Assembly: GCF_946221145.1 (NCBI RefSeq)
Contig: NZ_CAMIOH010000037.1
Span: 1 to 20,267 of the forward strand
From: an uncultured Paracoccus sp.
GTDB lineage: Bacteria; Pseudomonadota; Alphaproteobacteria; Rhodobacterales; Rhodobacteraceae
DNA length: 20,267 bases
Direction: 5' to 3'
The notes beneath the pieces are model-generated. The model did no database searches. It saw nothing but the letters and a program-made list of their open reading frames with translations, and had not been told where the DNA came from. Each line of letters opens with the position of its first letter. The first letter of the stretch is position 1. The translations under genes were made by a program, and so were the position numbers. This document shows, piece after piece, positions 6,551-14,706 of the stretch.

Positions 6551-9500
6551 TTAAAATCCTCCTGACAAAGGGGCCTGGCCCGAACTGATCGGACAATTGC
6601 GCGACGGCGACGACAAAGGCGCCGCCTTGCAGGGTCGTGGTCCAGACCTGTTCCGGCACCGTGTATTCCTGAACGCCGACATCCGCCTGATGCAGGACGA
6701 TACCGTCCCGCAGAAGACAGATCCGGTATCGTTCGCGAACCTCGCCCAGGGGGATGTCCGCACCGTCCCATCCATCCCCCTCAACACGGCTGCGGCGGAT
6801 CCAGGTCAGCGTGCGTCCCGAAGCACGCAAGTGGCAGGGCGCATAGGGCCGCAGCCCGATGCCCCGCGCCTCGGTCACATGGGCCCGATAGCTGGGATCG
6901 TCAAAGGCTCGCCGGGCCGGTCCAATGCGCCAGAACCGTTCCTGCCCCCTAGCCGAGGGTGGCAGAGTTACCTGCTGCGGCGCGCCGTCCAGCAACACGA
7001 CGACGCTTCCCTTGGGCCACACCTCGGGCATGATGCCGTCGGTTCCGGCCTGGCCTCGAAGCCTGTCGGCCAGATCCCACACATCCTTCTCTACTGGAAC
7101 GGACTTCGCGAACTGGAAGATCTCCCAGTTCTCCAAAGACCCATCCCCGATGGCCACGGCATTTGCACCCGCCAGCAGCGCTTTTTCACCCACCGACCTC
7201 AGTGACGCATCCTTCAGCCGGATGCGCAGCGGCGCGCCGCGATCAATCACGCCGGACCGGGCGCGCGCCAACGCATTCTCGGTCCTGCCGATAAATGCGC
7301 GACGCGACAGGGTGGTGTTCAGTTCGAACCCGCCGTCGCTTTCGACCGAGGAATAGGCGACCACCGAACCCGGCCAGGGTTTTGCCGTCGCTGCCAGATA
7401 GGGGGCGTGCGGTTGTTCGTCACCCTTGAGCAGTGGCAGGTCCAGAAACAGCGACCAGACCGGCAGCGGCGGGCTATAGCGGGTAACGATGCCTTCATCC
7501 TCGTTGGTGATCGCGGGGCGATAGACGCCGGGCTCGACGCGGACGGCGTCCACTGTCACGGCCCCAGCCCTCTCTACCCGGTCGATCCGCCAGCGTTTCG
7601 GTTCGGCCTTGCCGTCATCCATGCGGATAACATCGCCCGGCCCCAGATCACCTTGGGACGGCGGCAGAACCAGGCGTGCGGTGTCGCGCGACACGACGGC
7701 TTCCGCCAGCCAGCGTTCGGCAATCGCGCGCCCCTCGGCACGGGTCAGCGACATGGCGAATTCACTGTCGCTGGCAGTGTCGCCCTGGGTGTCGGCAAGA
7801 CTGGCCTCGGTCGTGGCGGTGGTATAGTCGCCCCCGGCTTCCACATGCGTCACTCGCAACCGCCCGGTCAGTTCCGCCTGCGCCAGGCGCACCGTCTCGA
7901 AGCCCCGCACCTCGTCGCCGATGGCCAGATGCTGCTGCCCCAGGTTGCGCGTGACCGACCCGTCTCGCGGCAGGAAGCGCAGGCAACCGTCGCGCTCGAC
8001 AGCGTCGATGCCATGGGCCAGCAGGATCGGCTGCAAGGTCGCGCGCGACGTTTCCCCGCCATTCACATGGAAGCCGCGCACAACACCGGTCACGGCGCTG
8101 ACATCGAAATTGCCGACCCCGGCCTCGCGGCAGATGTCGGAAATGACCGCGGCCAGCATCACCGATCCCGCCCGCCCGTTCAGCCAATGGCCGCGCTGCC
8201 ATGCGGGACCGTCGGACCAAAGGTCGGTCCGTGCCGGGAAAGCCGGAAACGGCCGCGCGTCCCAGCACCAGACATGCGCCCGGTCCAGAACGACCATCCG
8301 CCCGCCGCCCTGCTGGGCCGGATTGTTCGCCGGCTTAGACCAATAGGACGTGACCGCCTGGACATAGGCCGCCTGGATGGCATCGTCGCGCTGTCCGTTG
8401 GAATAATGCGGCAGCGTGCTTTCCGAACTCATCGCGTCAAGGAACTTGTTCGGCTGGTTGGTCGCCTTGTCCAAGGCCGCGCAGCCGTATTCGGTGAACC
8501 AGATCGGCTTCGACCCCGGCACCCAGCCCGTTGCCTGGTGTGACCGGACGCCATTCGGGCGGTCGTAGTGAAGGTTTTGCCACCAGCTTGGCAAGTCCTT
8601 GTATTTCCAGACCCATGCCTCGTCATAGGCGCCATCCGTGATCGGCGTGCGCTGCTGCGCATCCCGGTCGGCGTCGCTGGCATAGAACCAGTCAAACCCC
8701 TCGCCGCCGCAGACATTCGCCTCAAGATAGGCGGGATTGCCGATGCGCCCCCAATGCGCGTCCAGATGATCCTCGCCGTCGCGCCAATCGGACAGCGGCA
8801 TATAGTTGTCGATGCCGATGAAGTCGATGTCGGAATGCGCCCACAGGGGGTCCAGGTGAAAGAACACCTCTCCATTGCCCGGATGATGGCCGAAGTATTC
8901 CGACCAGTCAGCGGCATAGCCGATCTTGACCGTTGGACCCAGGATCGCACGGACATCCTGGGCCAGCCGGCACAGCTGCTGGACGGCGGGATAGCTGTTC
9001 CCTGCGCCCCGGATCTGCGTCATGGCGACCATTTCCGAACCGATCAGGAACGCGTCGATCCCACCGGCCGCCGCACACAGATGTGCGTAGTGCAGGATGA
9101 AGCGACGATAGGACCATTCATTGGGGCCATTGTATCGAACCTTGTCGCCGTCCCGGCTGAAATCCCCGGCGGCCGCCTGACCAAAGAAGGCATCGACCTC
9201 AGCCTTGGCCGCAGCCGTTCCATCGGCCGAACCGGACCGCCCCGGCGCGACCGATGTCGTGATCCGCCCGCGCCAAGGCATGACAGGCTGTTCATCCGCG
9301 CCATACGGATCCGTCAGGCCATTGCCAGACAGTTGCTCCATCAGGATGAAGGGATAGAAAACAGCCTTTCGCCCCGATGCGGCGATGGCACGCAGGCCCT
9401 CGACAACAGCCTTGTCCGCAGGCGTCCCGCCATAGATCGGCCGGTCGTTTACCCTTGCCACCTGCCCCGCGGCAGACCGGCCGATACCGGCAACGGTCCA

Positions 9501-10424
9501 GGGCATCTCGGACCCGTCGGTGTCCTTCTGTTCGACCTTGGGTTGCACCGTGCAACGGTTGATCCGCAGGTCGCTGCCGAACCAGGACACGACCAGCGAC
9601 ACTGACCCGACATTTGGCAACTCGCGCCCCAGAATATTCATCGACGCGGTGAAGTCAGTCCCACCCATGGGCGTGTTCACATTCGTGGACCGCAATTCGC
9701 CCAGGCCCAGATCCTGATTGACCGGGGTCGTCGCCAACGAATACTCGCCCGTGCCGGGGATCAGCGCGACCGCACGCACGTCGCGGCACAGACCGCTGCC
9801 GTCCTGGGCAGGCGATGTGACCTCGAAGCTCAATTGAGGCATCCGGTTGCCCCAGGCTTCCAGGTTCAAATCCTCCAGCACGACATAGGCCAGCCCGCGA
9901 TAGGCAGGCGCCATATCCCCTTCATGCGCCGCCACAGCAGGGTCGGGATGCTGATTTTCGTCACCGTTATAGACACGCATGTTCAGGTCGTTGGCCGAAA
10001 TCTCCTCGCCATCCGCCCAGACGCGACCGACGCCCAGAATCCGGCCCTCGCACAGGGCAAGGGCGATCGACAGGCGATAGCTGATCTGGGTGACTGTCGA
10101 ACGCGGCGTCCCCTTGCCGCCGCCCGCATCCGCGGACCGGGCAACTTCCTCCAGCGGCGACGCCCAGATCACATGGCCCGGCAACCGCATTTGCCCCCAT
10201 ATCCGCGGGATCGGCGCGCCCTCGCCTGCGGTTTGCAGGCGCAGGCGGTCGATGCGGCCAGTTTCCACCGCCTTGGACCCGCTGCCCAGCAGCTTCTGGT
10301 CGATGACACGGCCGACCGTCGCGCCGACCGCGCGACCGATGACGGCGCCCGACAGGCCCAGAACCGCGCCGCCGAAGCTTCCGCCAATCGACGCCCCTAC
10401 GGCTGACAGCACGATGGTCGCCAT
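6540..10424 (-). CDS. GTA g15 'megatron': tail-tip host-specificity protein with TIM-barrel glycosidase-like domain
   Basis: The largest GTA protein, 1294 residues, forms the distal baseplate that contacts the recipient and guides DNA entry in RcGTA. The start (ATG at 10424) has AAGGAGG upstream. Residues 4-40 are a Gly/Ala/Val-rich glycine-zipper-like stretch. About 75-340 is a tail hub-like region. About 350-745 holds the GTA TIM-barrel domain, recognised by FILMEQLSG, the Glu in LIGSEMVAM (E464), DIDFIGIDNYMP and FTEYGCAAL (E645). These two Glu sit where glycoside hydrolases place their acid pair. About 770-1000 is a phage tail_3-like region with LPPSQGDLGPGDVIRMDDG. The C-terminus, from about 1100, is beta-rich and Trp-rich. 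The frame is fully open with no degradation. Its 3' end overlaps the DUF2793 start. Domain edges are estimates. Confidence 0.95.
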   Translation of the reverse strand: MATIVLSAVGASIGGSFGGAVLGLSGAVIGRAVGATVGRVIDQKLLGSGSKAVETGRIDRLRLQTAGEGAPIPRIWGQMRLPGHVIWASPLEEVARSADAGGGKGTPRSTVTQISYRLSIALALCEGRILGVGRVWADGEEISANDLNMRVYNGDENQHPDPAVAAHEGDMAPAYRGLAYVVLEDLNLEAWGNRMPQLSFEVTSPAQDGSGLCRDVRAVALIPGTGEYSLATTPVNQDLGLGELRSTNVNTPMGGTDFTASMNILGRELPNVGSVSLVVSWFGSDLRINRCTVQPKVEQKDTDGSEMPWTVAGIGRSAAGQVARVNDRPIYGGTPADKAVVEGLRAIAASGRKAVFYPFILMEQLSGNGLTDPYGADEQPVMPWRGRITTSVAPGRSGSADGTAAAKAEVDAFFGQAAAGDFSRDGDKVRYNGPNEWSYRRFILHYAHLCAAAGGIDAFLIGSEMVAMTQIRGAGNSYPAVQQLCRLAQDVRAILGPTVKIGYAADWSEYFGHHPGNGEVFFHLDPLWAHSDIDFIGIDNYMPLSDWRDGEDHLDAHWGRIGNPAYLEANVCGGEGFDWFYASDADRDAQQRTPITDGAYDEAWVWKYKDLPSWWQNLHYDRPNGVRSHQATGWVPGSKPIWFTEYGCAALDKATNQPNKFLDAMSSESTLPHYSNGQRDDAIQAAYVQAVTSYWSKPANNPAQQGGGRMVVLDRAHVWCWDARPFPAFPARTDLWSDGPAWQRGHWLNGRAGSVMLAAVISDICREAGVGNFDVSAVTGVVRGFHVNGGETSRATLQPILLAHGIDAVERDGCLRFLPRDGSVTRNLGQQHLAIGDEVRGFETVRLAQAELTGRLRVTHVEAGGDYTTATTEASLADTQGDTASDSEFAMSLTRAEGRAIAERWLAEAVVSRDTARLVLPPSQGDLGPGDVIRMDDGKAEPKRWRIDRVERAGAVTVDAVRVEPGVYRPAITNEDEGIVTRYSPPLPVWSLFLDLPLLKGDEQPHAPYLAATAKPWPGSVVAYSSVESDGGFELNTTLSRRAFIGRTENALARARSGVIDRGAPLRIRLKDASLRSVGEKALLAGANAVAIGDGSLENWEIFQFAKSVPVEKDVWDLADRLRGQAGTDGIMPEVWPKGSVVVLLDGAPQQVTLPPSARGQERFWRIGPARRAFDDPSYRAHVTEARGIGLRPYAPCHLRASGRTLTWIRRSRVEGDGWDGADIPLGEVRERYRICLLRDGIVLHQADVGVQEYTVPEQVWTTTLQGGAFVVAVAQLSDQFGPGPFVRRILNDN

Positions 10425-10445
10425 GATGGCCTCCTTGTCTTGAAA

Positions 10446-10874
10446 TCAGGGAAAGCGGAACCGGGCTGCGATCCGATTCCGCCAGGGCATCGTCAACGGG
10501 CTGTCGATGACGCCATGCGCGTTATAGGCATGGATGAAACGCGGCGCGTCGCCCGCGTCGGACAGGATACCCAGGTGCTTGGCGACCGCCCCTTCGCGCA
10601 TCCGAAACAGCAGCACGTCACCGGCGCGCATCACCTCGTCCCGCGGCACAGGCAACAGATGGCGCAGCGCCGCCGCCATCAGAACCTCCTGCCCGCCGCC
10701 CTCACCCCAATCCGGTGTATAAGGTGGCGGCGCCTCCGGCTCGGTGCCCAGCCGTTCGCGCCAGACACCCCGGATCAGGCCCAGGCAATCACAGGCAACA
10801 CCCCTGGTGCTGGCCTGATGCTGATAGGGTGTGCCGATCCATGCCCTTGCCAGCGTCACGACATCATCAACCAC
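10446..10874 (-). CDS. GTA g14: NlpC/P60 peptidoglycan peptidase of the tail tip
   Basis: A 142-residue cell-wall hydrolase that sits in the GTA baseplate and is thought to cut recipient peptidoglycan before DNA delivery. The NlpC/P60 fold is visible: RAWIGTPYQHQAS at the N-terminus, the nucleophile in CDCLGL (Cys30), the conserved His in KHLGIL (His100), and a third polar position in IHAYNAHG (His115 or His120). I chose the GTG at 10874 because the GTA family begins directly before the DVV-AR-WIGTPY segment. An open frame runs upstream to 11054, but it lies over g13 and has no family similarity. The gene overlaps g13 by 8 bases and precedes g15 by 21 bases. Length fits the family (TIGR02219 type). 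Confidence 0.93.
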   Translation of the reverse strand: MVDDVVTLARAWIGTPYQHQASTRGVACDCLGLIRGVWRERLGTEPEAPPPYTPDWGEGGGQEVLMAAALRHLLPVPRDEVMRAGDVLLFRMREGAVAKHLGILSDAGDAPRFIHAYNAHGVIDSPLTMPWRNRIAARFRFP

Positions 10875-11700
10875 GACGAGACCCCGCCTGCGGCGCCATG
10901 ATCCAATCCTCGGAAGGCAGATGAGGGAAACCACGAAAATTAAGGAAATTGTTGAACTTGTTCCGGCATGTCGTCGCCCGCTTGTCGCATCCGGCGACCA
11001 GCTTGACACGATCCCCGACGACGGGCGCCATACCCAGTCCCTGCCACAGTTCAACCTCTCGCCAGCCGTTCGGCAGCGCCGTGTCGTTCTTGACCGTGGC
11101 GCTCAACCCTTCGGCGTCGCCGGTCAGCACCAGCAGGCTACCGCGTTCGAACCAGCCCGCCTCATAGGCCGGAAACTCCGCAAACCGCAGGATGCGGCCG
11201 TCTTCGATCTCGGTGATTTCCGTTTGGATGGAAAAGGTTTCGCCGGAAAGCGCCAGATTGCATCGCCCATCTCCCAGCCGTGCCGAGCAGCGCGGATGGA
11301 ATACCCGACCGCGCGCGGCATTCAGCGGCTCCGACAGACCGCGAAGTTCGGCACGGAACGCGCCTTGGGACCGCGCGATTTCGCCCAGGCTACCCGCGAA
11401 CACCAGACGCCGGGCGGACACATCAGTCCAGTCCACCTCCCACATCCTGACCTCGGCGCCGTCCCAGCGTCCGGCCAGGACATCCCGTTCGGTGATCGCA
11501 TCATCGGACAGCGCCCCTTCGGCTTCCGAGTTATCGACCGACAGGCCGGTTGCCTGAACAAGCGCGCGGGCGGACATGCCGTGATCCGGGCGGAACCGGA
11601 CGCCGTCAAAGGTCAGGACCGCATCATGATCGGTAAAGCCCAGCACCATCCCGTCTGCGCGGCGCACCATCCAGGCGCGTGCCGTTGTCGTGACCGTCAT
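10867..11700 (-). CDS. GTA g13: tail hub protein (DUF2163 / TIGR02218)
   Basis: A 277-residue baseplate hub that joins the distal tail protein to the megatron. The N-terminal DUF2163 region starts MTVTTTARAWMVRRADGMVLGFTDHD, the typical opening of this family. The C-terminal BR0599-like part contains four cysteines in two pairs: C138/C147 (HPRCSARLGDGRC) and C238/C245 (GCDKRATTC), followed by NKFNNFLNFRGFPHLPSED. Related hub proteins such as lambda gpL bind an iron-sulfur cluster with C-terminal cysteines, so a cluster here is a reasonable inference. The start overlaps the g12 stop by four bases (ATGA) and the end overlaps g14. The AT-rich codons around the NKFNNFLNF stretch stand out from the GC-rich surroundings but encode conserved family sequence. 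Confidence 0.94.
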   Translation of the reverse strand: MTVTTTARAWMVRRADGMVLGFTDHDAVLTFDGVRFRPDHGMSARALVQATGLSVDNSEAEGALSDDAITERDVLAGRWDGAEVRMWEVDWTDVSARRLVFAGSLGEIARSQGAFRAELRGLSEPLNAARGRVFHPRCSARLGDGRCNLALSGETFSIQTEITEIEDGRILRFAEFPAYEAGWFERGSLLVLTGDAEGLSATVKNDTALPNGWREVELWQGLGMAPVVGDRVKLVAGCDKRATTCRNKFNNFLNFRGFPHLPSEDWIMAPQAGSRRG

Positions 11701-12329
11701 ACCCGCACCTCGATCACCGGAATGGACGGCATCTCACCGGCTTGAAAAGACGCGACCGACACCGCGATCCGATCCGTATCGAACCGCACGGGCACGTCGA
11801 ATTCGAAGCCCGCCGTAATGTCGGCCCCCGGATCGGGAGCATCGGTGAAGGTGATCAAGCCCTTGGCGTGATCGACCTGGTAATGCGTGCCCAAGAAAAC
11901 CTCGTTGCCGCCGATCCCGGCGCGGACGCTGTCCTTGACCGGCTTTTCGATCGGACGGGCATAACGGCCCGGACCCGAGGCATAGGTCTTGGTCAGTTGA
12001 AAGACCCGCGTCACACCGTCGCCCTGCGCGATGACCTGATCGTCAAAGGCTGGCGCGCGCGAAGGCAGGCAGCTTTTGTAATCCGACCAGTCCTTCCAGC
12101 GAAAGCCGTGCAACTGGCCCGCCCGTGCCTCGAAAAACGCGACCAGGGCTGACAGGTCGTCCATCGACCGCAGCCCCATGCCCGCGTCATAGCGGCGGCG
12201 GGCATGGGCCCAGGGGGTGTTGCGCTCCTCGAAGCCGCTGGCAAGGGCCACGATCTCGGTGCGCCGTTCGGGTCCGCCGACCGACCCGAAAGACAGGTTC
12301 GCCGGAAATCTTACCTCGTGAAATGCCAT
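11697..12329 (-). CDS. GTA g12: distal tail protein (DUF2460 / TIGR02217)
   Basis: A 210-residue distal tail protein that closes the tail tube and attaches the hub. It opens MAFHEVRFPANLSFGSVGGPERRTEIV, the standard N-terminus of the DUF2460 family. It continues with NTPWAHARRRYDAGMGLRS and FEARAGQLHGFRWKDWSDYKSC, both highly conserved there. The C-terminal half is beta-rich (VFQLTKTY, PGADITAGFEFDVPVRFDTD). The in-frame region upstream of this ATG (to 12425) overlaps g11 and is not part of the gene; AGGGACGG just upstream of the ATG at 12329 supplies a modest ribosome-binding signal. It lies 13 bases after g11 and is coupled to g13 through ATGA. Confidence 0.94.
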   Translation of the reverse strand: MAFHEVRFPANLSFGSVGGPERRTEIVALASGFEERNTPWAHARRRYDAGMGLRSMDDLSALVAFFEARAGQLHGFRWKDWSDYKSCLPSRAPAFDDQVIAQGDGVTRVFQLTKTYASGPGRYARPIEKPVKDSVRAGIGGNEVFLGTHYQVDHAKGLITFTDAPDPGADITAGFEFDVPVRFDTDRIAVSVASFQAGEMPSIPVIEVRV

Positions 12330-12342
12330 GTCCGTCCCTGTC

Positions 12343-12999
12343 TCAACTGTTGCGTTCGCCGCGCGCCAGGACACGACCCAGTTGCGCCGCGATCTGCGAC
12401 TGGCTGCGTTGGAAGCCCGCGACATCCGGCGTGGTCACGTTGACCGTGACGTTCATCGGCCGCGATCCGCCGCTGGCGGCCGCCACACCCAACCTGCCGT
12501 CAGCACCGCGACGCAGGGGCATGATAGCCTCGGGTCCGGCCTCGCCCATCAGGCCGGTGGCACCGCGCATCGGGAAATGCGTGGGCTGGCTGACAACGCC
12601 ACCCTTGGCAAAGGGCATCACCCGACCCTGCACGAAGGCCCCGCCATTGGCGAACGGCATGGCACCGGACAGCATCCCGCCGATTCCCTGGGCCAGCGAT
12701 CCGGCCAAGGCGTTCTCGACCGGCTTCATCGCCATGGAAAACACCGTGTCCGCAATCGACCGACCGATGCCCTTCAGCGATTCAGACAGCTTTTCGCCGT
12801 CAAAGATCAGCCCGTCGAAGGCGCGGCGCAGGCCGCCCTCAATGCCCGAACTCAGCGATCCGACCTCGCGCGCGGTCACCGTCACCGATTGCCGCAGCCG
12901 ATCCAGCTCCGCCTCGAAGGCGGCGGTCATGCGGCTGGTCTGGCCGATCCCTTGATCCAGATCGTCCAGCACCGTGCTGAAACCGTCCTTGTTGGCCAT
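12343..12999 (-). CDS. GTA g11: tail tape measure protein
   Basis: Sets tail length by acting as a ruler inside the growing tube. At 218 residues it is short for a tape measure but normal for GTAs, in keeping with their short tails. Residues 1-90 are helical with heptad-like spacing (LDDLDQGIGQTSRMTAAFEAEL). About 85-112 is hydrophobic and Gly-rich. A duplicated element follows, MPFANGG (114-120) and MPFAKGG (128-134), then GEAGPEAIMPL (152-162). This run of motifs is the standard C-terminal signature of tape measures in lambda-like tails. It ends with an MNVTVNVTTPD beta segment and a helical tail. The gene is 12 bases downstream of g10.1. Confidence 0.9.
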   Translation of the reverse strand: MANKDGFSTVLDDLDQGIGQTSRMTAAFEAELDRLRQSVTVTAREVGSLSSGIEGGLRRAFDGLIFDGEKLSESLKGIGRSIADTVFSMAMKPVENALAGSLAQGIGGMLSGAMPFANGGAFVQGRVMPFAKGGVVSQPTHFPMRGATGLMGEAGPEAIMPLRRGADGRLGVAAASGGSRPMNVTVNVTTPDVAGFQRSQSQIAAQLGRVLARGERNS

Positions 13000-13011
13000 A
13001 GCCCGTCCCCC

Positions 13012-13215
13012 TTATCCAGATGTTTCGCGCGGCCTGTCAGGAAAGCGCGCCGCAAGTTCCGCCAGCCTGTCCCGAGTCATGAGCGGCGGTCCCGCCTCGA
13101 CGCCCAGCATCAGCGCCAGCTCGGCAGGGGTCAGGGCCCAGAACTGGTCCGGGCGCAGACCCAGGCCCCGCATCCCGACCCGCATCAGGCCGGGCCAGTC
13201 CAGGCCGCCGCTCAT
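13012..13215 (-). CDS. GTA g10.1: small tail assembly chaperone (rcc01693 / TIGR02216 type)
   Basis: A 67-residue protein opening MSGGLDWPGLMRVGMRGLGL, with RPDQFWALTPAELALMLG in the middle. This helical pattern is the signature of the small Rhodobacterales GTA tail chaperone. Together with g10 it takes the place of the G/GT chaperone pair of lambda, which keeps the tape measure soluble while the tube polymerises. In lambda the second product comes from a programmed frameshift. Here it has its own ATG, overlapping the g10 stop (ATGA at 13215-13212), so translation is probably by reinitiation. It is shorter than typical gene-finding cut-offs but the family match and tight packing make it a solid call. 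Confidence 0.9.
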   Translation of the reverse strand: MSGGLDWPGLMRVGMRGLGLRPDQFWALTPAELALMLGVEAGPPLMTRDRLAELAARFPDRPRETSG

Positions 13216-13526
13216 GCGGCGATCCGGAACGCCCGTGCCAGCAGTTCGGCGGCGGCGCGGCCCGCCGCGACCGGCCCGCCGCCGATCTCGACCGTCAGCA
13301 GGTCCGCCGCCGTGCCGCGCCAGCCGCCGCCCCGCAGCCCGGCAACCAGAACCGCCAGAACATCGCGGCTGCTGAAGCGGCCCGCCTCGAACCGGCCGGC
13401 GATCTCCATCAGGCTGTCGGCACCCAGGTCATGCTCCAGTTCCGCGAGGGCACCCAGGGTCAGCCGCGCGACATGGGCGGTGCCGTCCAGCACCACCTCG
13501 ACCTCTCCACGCATCGGGTTCGCCAT
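13212..13526 (-). CDS. GTA g10: tail tube assembly chaperone (GTA family, PF11836-like)
   Basis: A 104-residue protein with the pattern MRGEVEVVLDG, LTLGALAELEHDLG and RDVLAVLVAGLRGGG. This pattern marks the gene transfer agent family of tail assembly chaperones. It acts with g10.1 on the tape measure during tail assembly and is not expected in the particle. The start is ambiguous: an ATG at 13526 shares one base with the g9 stop (TGATG), and a GTG at 13529 would overlap by four bases. I prefer the ATG. No strong ribosome-binding site is seen, which is consistent with coupling to g9. The C-terminal third is Ala/Gly-rich. Confidence 0.9.
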   Translation of the reverse strand: MANPMRGEVEVVLDGTAHVARLTLGALAELEHDLGADSLMEIAGRFEAGRFSSRDVLAVLVAGLRGGGWRGTAADLLTVEIGGGPVAAGRAAAELLARAFRIAA

Positions 13527-13939
13527 CACAGCGCCACGAAGGTCAGCGCCCCGGCCGAGGCCATCGTCACCTCATAGGTCGCCTCGCCGTTATAGCTGCC
13601 GGCATATTCCAGTGCGGTGATCTGGAACGGACCCTCGACCGTGCCGAAATCCGGGATCACCACCTGAAACCGGGGAACCTCGGCGTCAAAAAAGATCTGC
13701 CGTGCCCGCCCGTCCGTATTGGCATCGCGAAATACGCCCGACCCCGAAATCGAGGCGCTGCGCACGCCCGCGCCGCCCAGCAGCTCGCGCCAGCCGCCTT
13801 CGCTCTCCAGACTGGTCACGTCGACCGTCTCGGCGTTGAACGACAGGCGGGATGCGCGCAGCCCGGCAATCGTCTCGAACGCCCCGTCCCCGGTCATGTC
13901 CATCTTGATCAGCAGATCGCGTCCATTCTGTGCCGCCAT
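13526..13939 (-). CDS. GTA g9: major tail protein (TP901-1 family)
   Basis: Forms the hexameric rings of the tail tube. The 137 residues begin MAAQNGRDLLIKMD, followed by ETIAGLRASRLSFNAETVDVTSLESEG, WRELLGGAGVRSASISGSGVF, and a C-terminal FQITALEYAGSYNGEATYEVTMASAG. These are the hallmarks of TP901-1-type major tail proteins (TIGR02126), which share the single tube-fold domain. Length matches the GTA family. An AGGAG lies 9 bases upstream of the ATG, a stronger site than those of its neighbours, which fits a protein needed in many copies. It follows g8 by 12 bases, the only tail gap with a fresh ribosome-binding site. Confidence 0.95.
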   Translation of the reverse strand: MAAQNGRDLLIKMDMTGDGAFETIAGLRASRLSFNAETVDVTSLESEGGWRELLGGAGVRSASISGSGVFRDANTDGRARQIFFDAEVPRFQVVIPDFGTVEGPFQITALEYAGSYNGEATYEVTMASAGALTFVAL

Positions 13940-13951
13940 GGCCCTTACTCC

Positions 13952-14371
13952 TCAGCCCAGGTCAATACGCGCGCGAAAGGTCAGATCGACCCGCCGCGCC
14001 GCGCCGTTTTCAATCCGCCGCGCCCTGGCGCGTTGGAACCACAAGCCCGTCAGCCGCCCCCGGCTCAGCGCCAGCGGCGCCTGATCCAGGGCATCGGCCA
14101 CGGCCACGGCAGCGGCCTTGACCGCCGCAAAGCCCACGCCCTGATCCGCGCCGGACAGGACCGAGACGACGAAATCATGCTGCGACGCTGCCGCCGTCAT
14201 GTCGCCCGCATCCCGCACATCCTCGGGACCAAGCGAGACATAGACGCCTGCGGGCGCCTCGACCGGCATCGCATCGAAGATCGCATCACCAACCAGGTCG
14301 CTCAGCCCGGTGTCGGCGCGCAGATGCTGATAGACCGCCCCTTGCAGGGCGACGCTTGCCGCAAAGCTCAT
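13952..14371 (-). CDS. GTA g8: tail terminator protein (DUF3168)
   Basis: A 139-residue protein of the DUF3168 family that caps the tail tube at the head-proximal end. It opens MSFAASVALQGAVYQHLRAD, followed by IFDAMPVEAPAGVYVSLGPEDVRDAGD, a stretch matching the GTA versions, and ends in a basic segment with LWFQRARARRIENGAARRVDLTFRA. The ATG at 14371 overlaps the g7 stop by four bases (ATGA), and this decides the start. The in-frame extension upstream to 14602 lies over g7 and is coding shadow. Confidence 0.92.
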   Translation of the reverse strand: MSFAASVALQGAVYQHLRADTGLSDLVGDAIFDAMPVEAPAGVYVSLGPEDVRDAGDMTAAASQHDFVVSVLSGADQGVGFAAVKAAAVAVADALDQAPLALSRGRLTGLWFQRARARRIENGAARRVDLTFRARIDLG

Positions 14372-14706
14372 GTCAACTCCTCCTCGCGCGCGAAACATGT
14401 CAGCCACTGCCCGCCGGGGTCGCGTTCGGCGACCGCCTCGACCGCGAAAAGGCGCCTGCCCATGCGCAGCCGCTGACCCGCCATCGGACGCCGAGGATCC
14501 CCATACCGGGCGCCCCGCACAGTGATCCGCCAGGACACCACGCTTTCGGGCCCGACCTCGGCGCCGCGTTCCTGGCCGCTTCCGGCCTTCATCTCGGCCC
14601 ACAGGGTTCCGACACGCTGCCAGACGGTGCGATAGCCGCCCATCCCGTCCTCCTGACGGACCGACCCTTCCAGATCCAGCCGGACGTTCAGGTTCGGACC
14701 GCTCAT
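14368..14706 (-). CDS. GTA g7: head-tail adaptor / stopper
   Basis: A 112-residue protein of the phage head-tail adaptor family (TIGR01563, SPP1 gp16-like). It forms the ring that seals the filled head and joins the tail. It shows the short beta-barrel pattern of the family: NVRLDLEGSVRQEDGMGGYRTVWQRVGTLWAEM, then SWRITVRGAR and GDPRRPMAGQRLRMGRRLFAVEAV, finishing WLTCFAREEELT. The ATG overlaps the g6 stop (ATGA at 14706-14703) and its own stop overlaps g8 in the same way, so g6, g7 and g8 form a coupled trio. Confidence 0.92.
   Translation of the reverse strand: MSGPNLNVRLDLEGSVRQEDGMGGYRTVWQRVGTLWAEMKAGSGQERGAEVGPESVVSWRITVRGARYGDPRRPMAGQRLRMGRRLFAVEAVAERDPGGQWLTCFAREEELT

Noticed and set aside
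13205..13225. Programmed frameshift between g10 and g10.1 as in lambda G/GT
   Set aside because: No slippery heptamer is visible near the junction, and g10.1 has its own ATG overlapping the g10 stop, so coupled reinitiation explains it more simply.
12328..13620. 430-codon open frame on the + strand
   Set aside because: It is antisense to g9, g10, g10.1 and g11, all recognised families, with low-complexity Arg/Ser/Pro content at its end.
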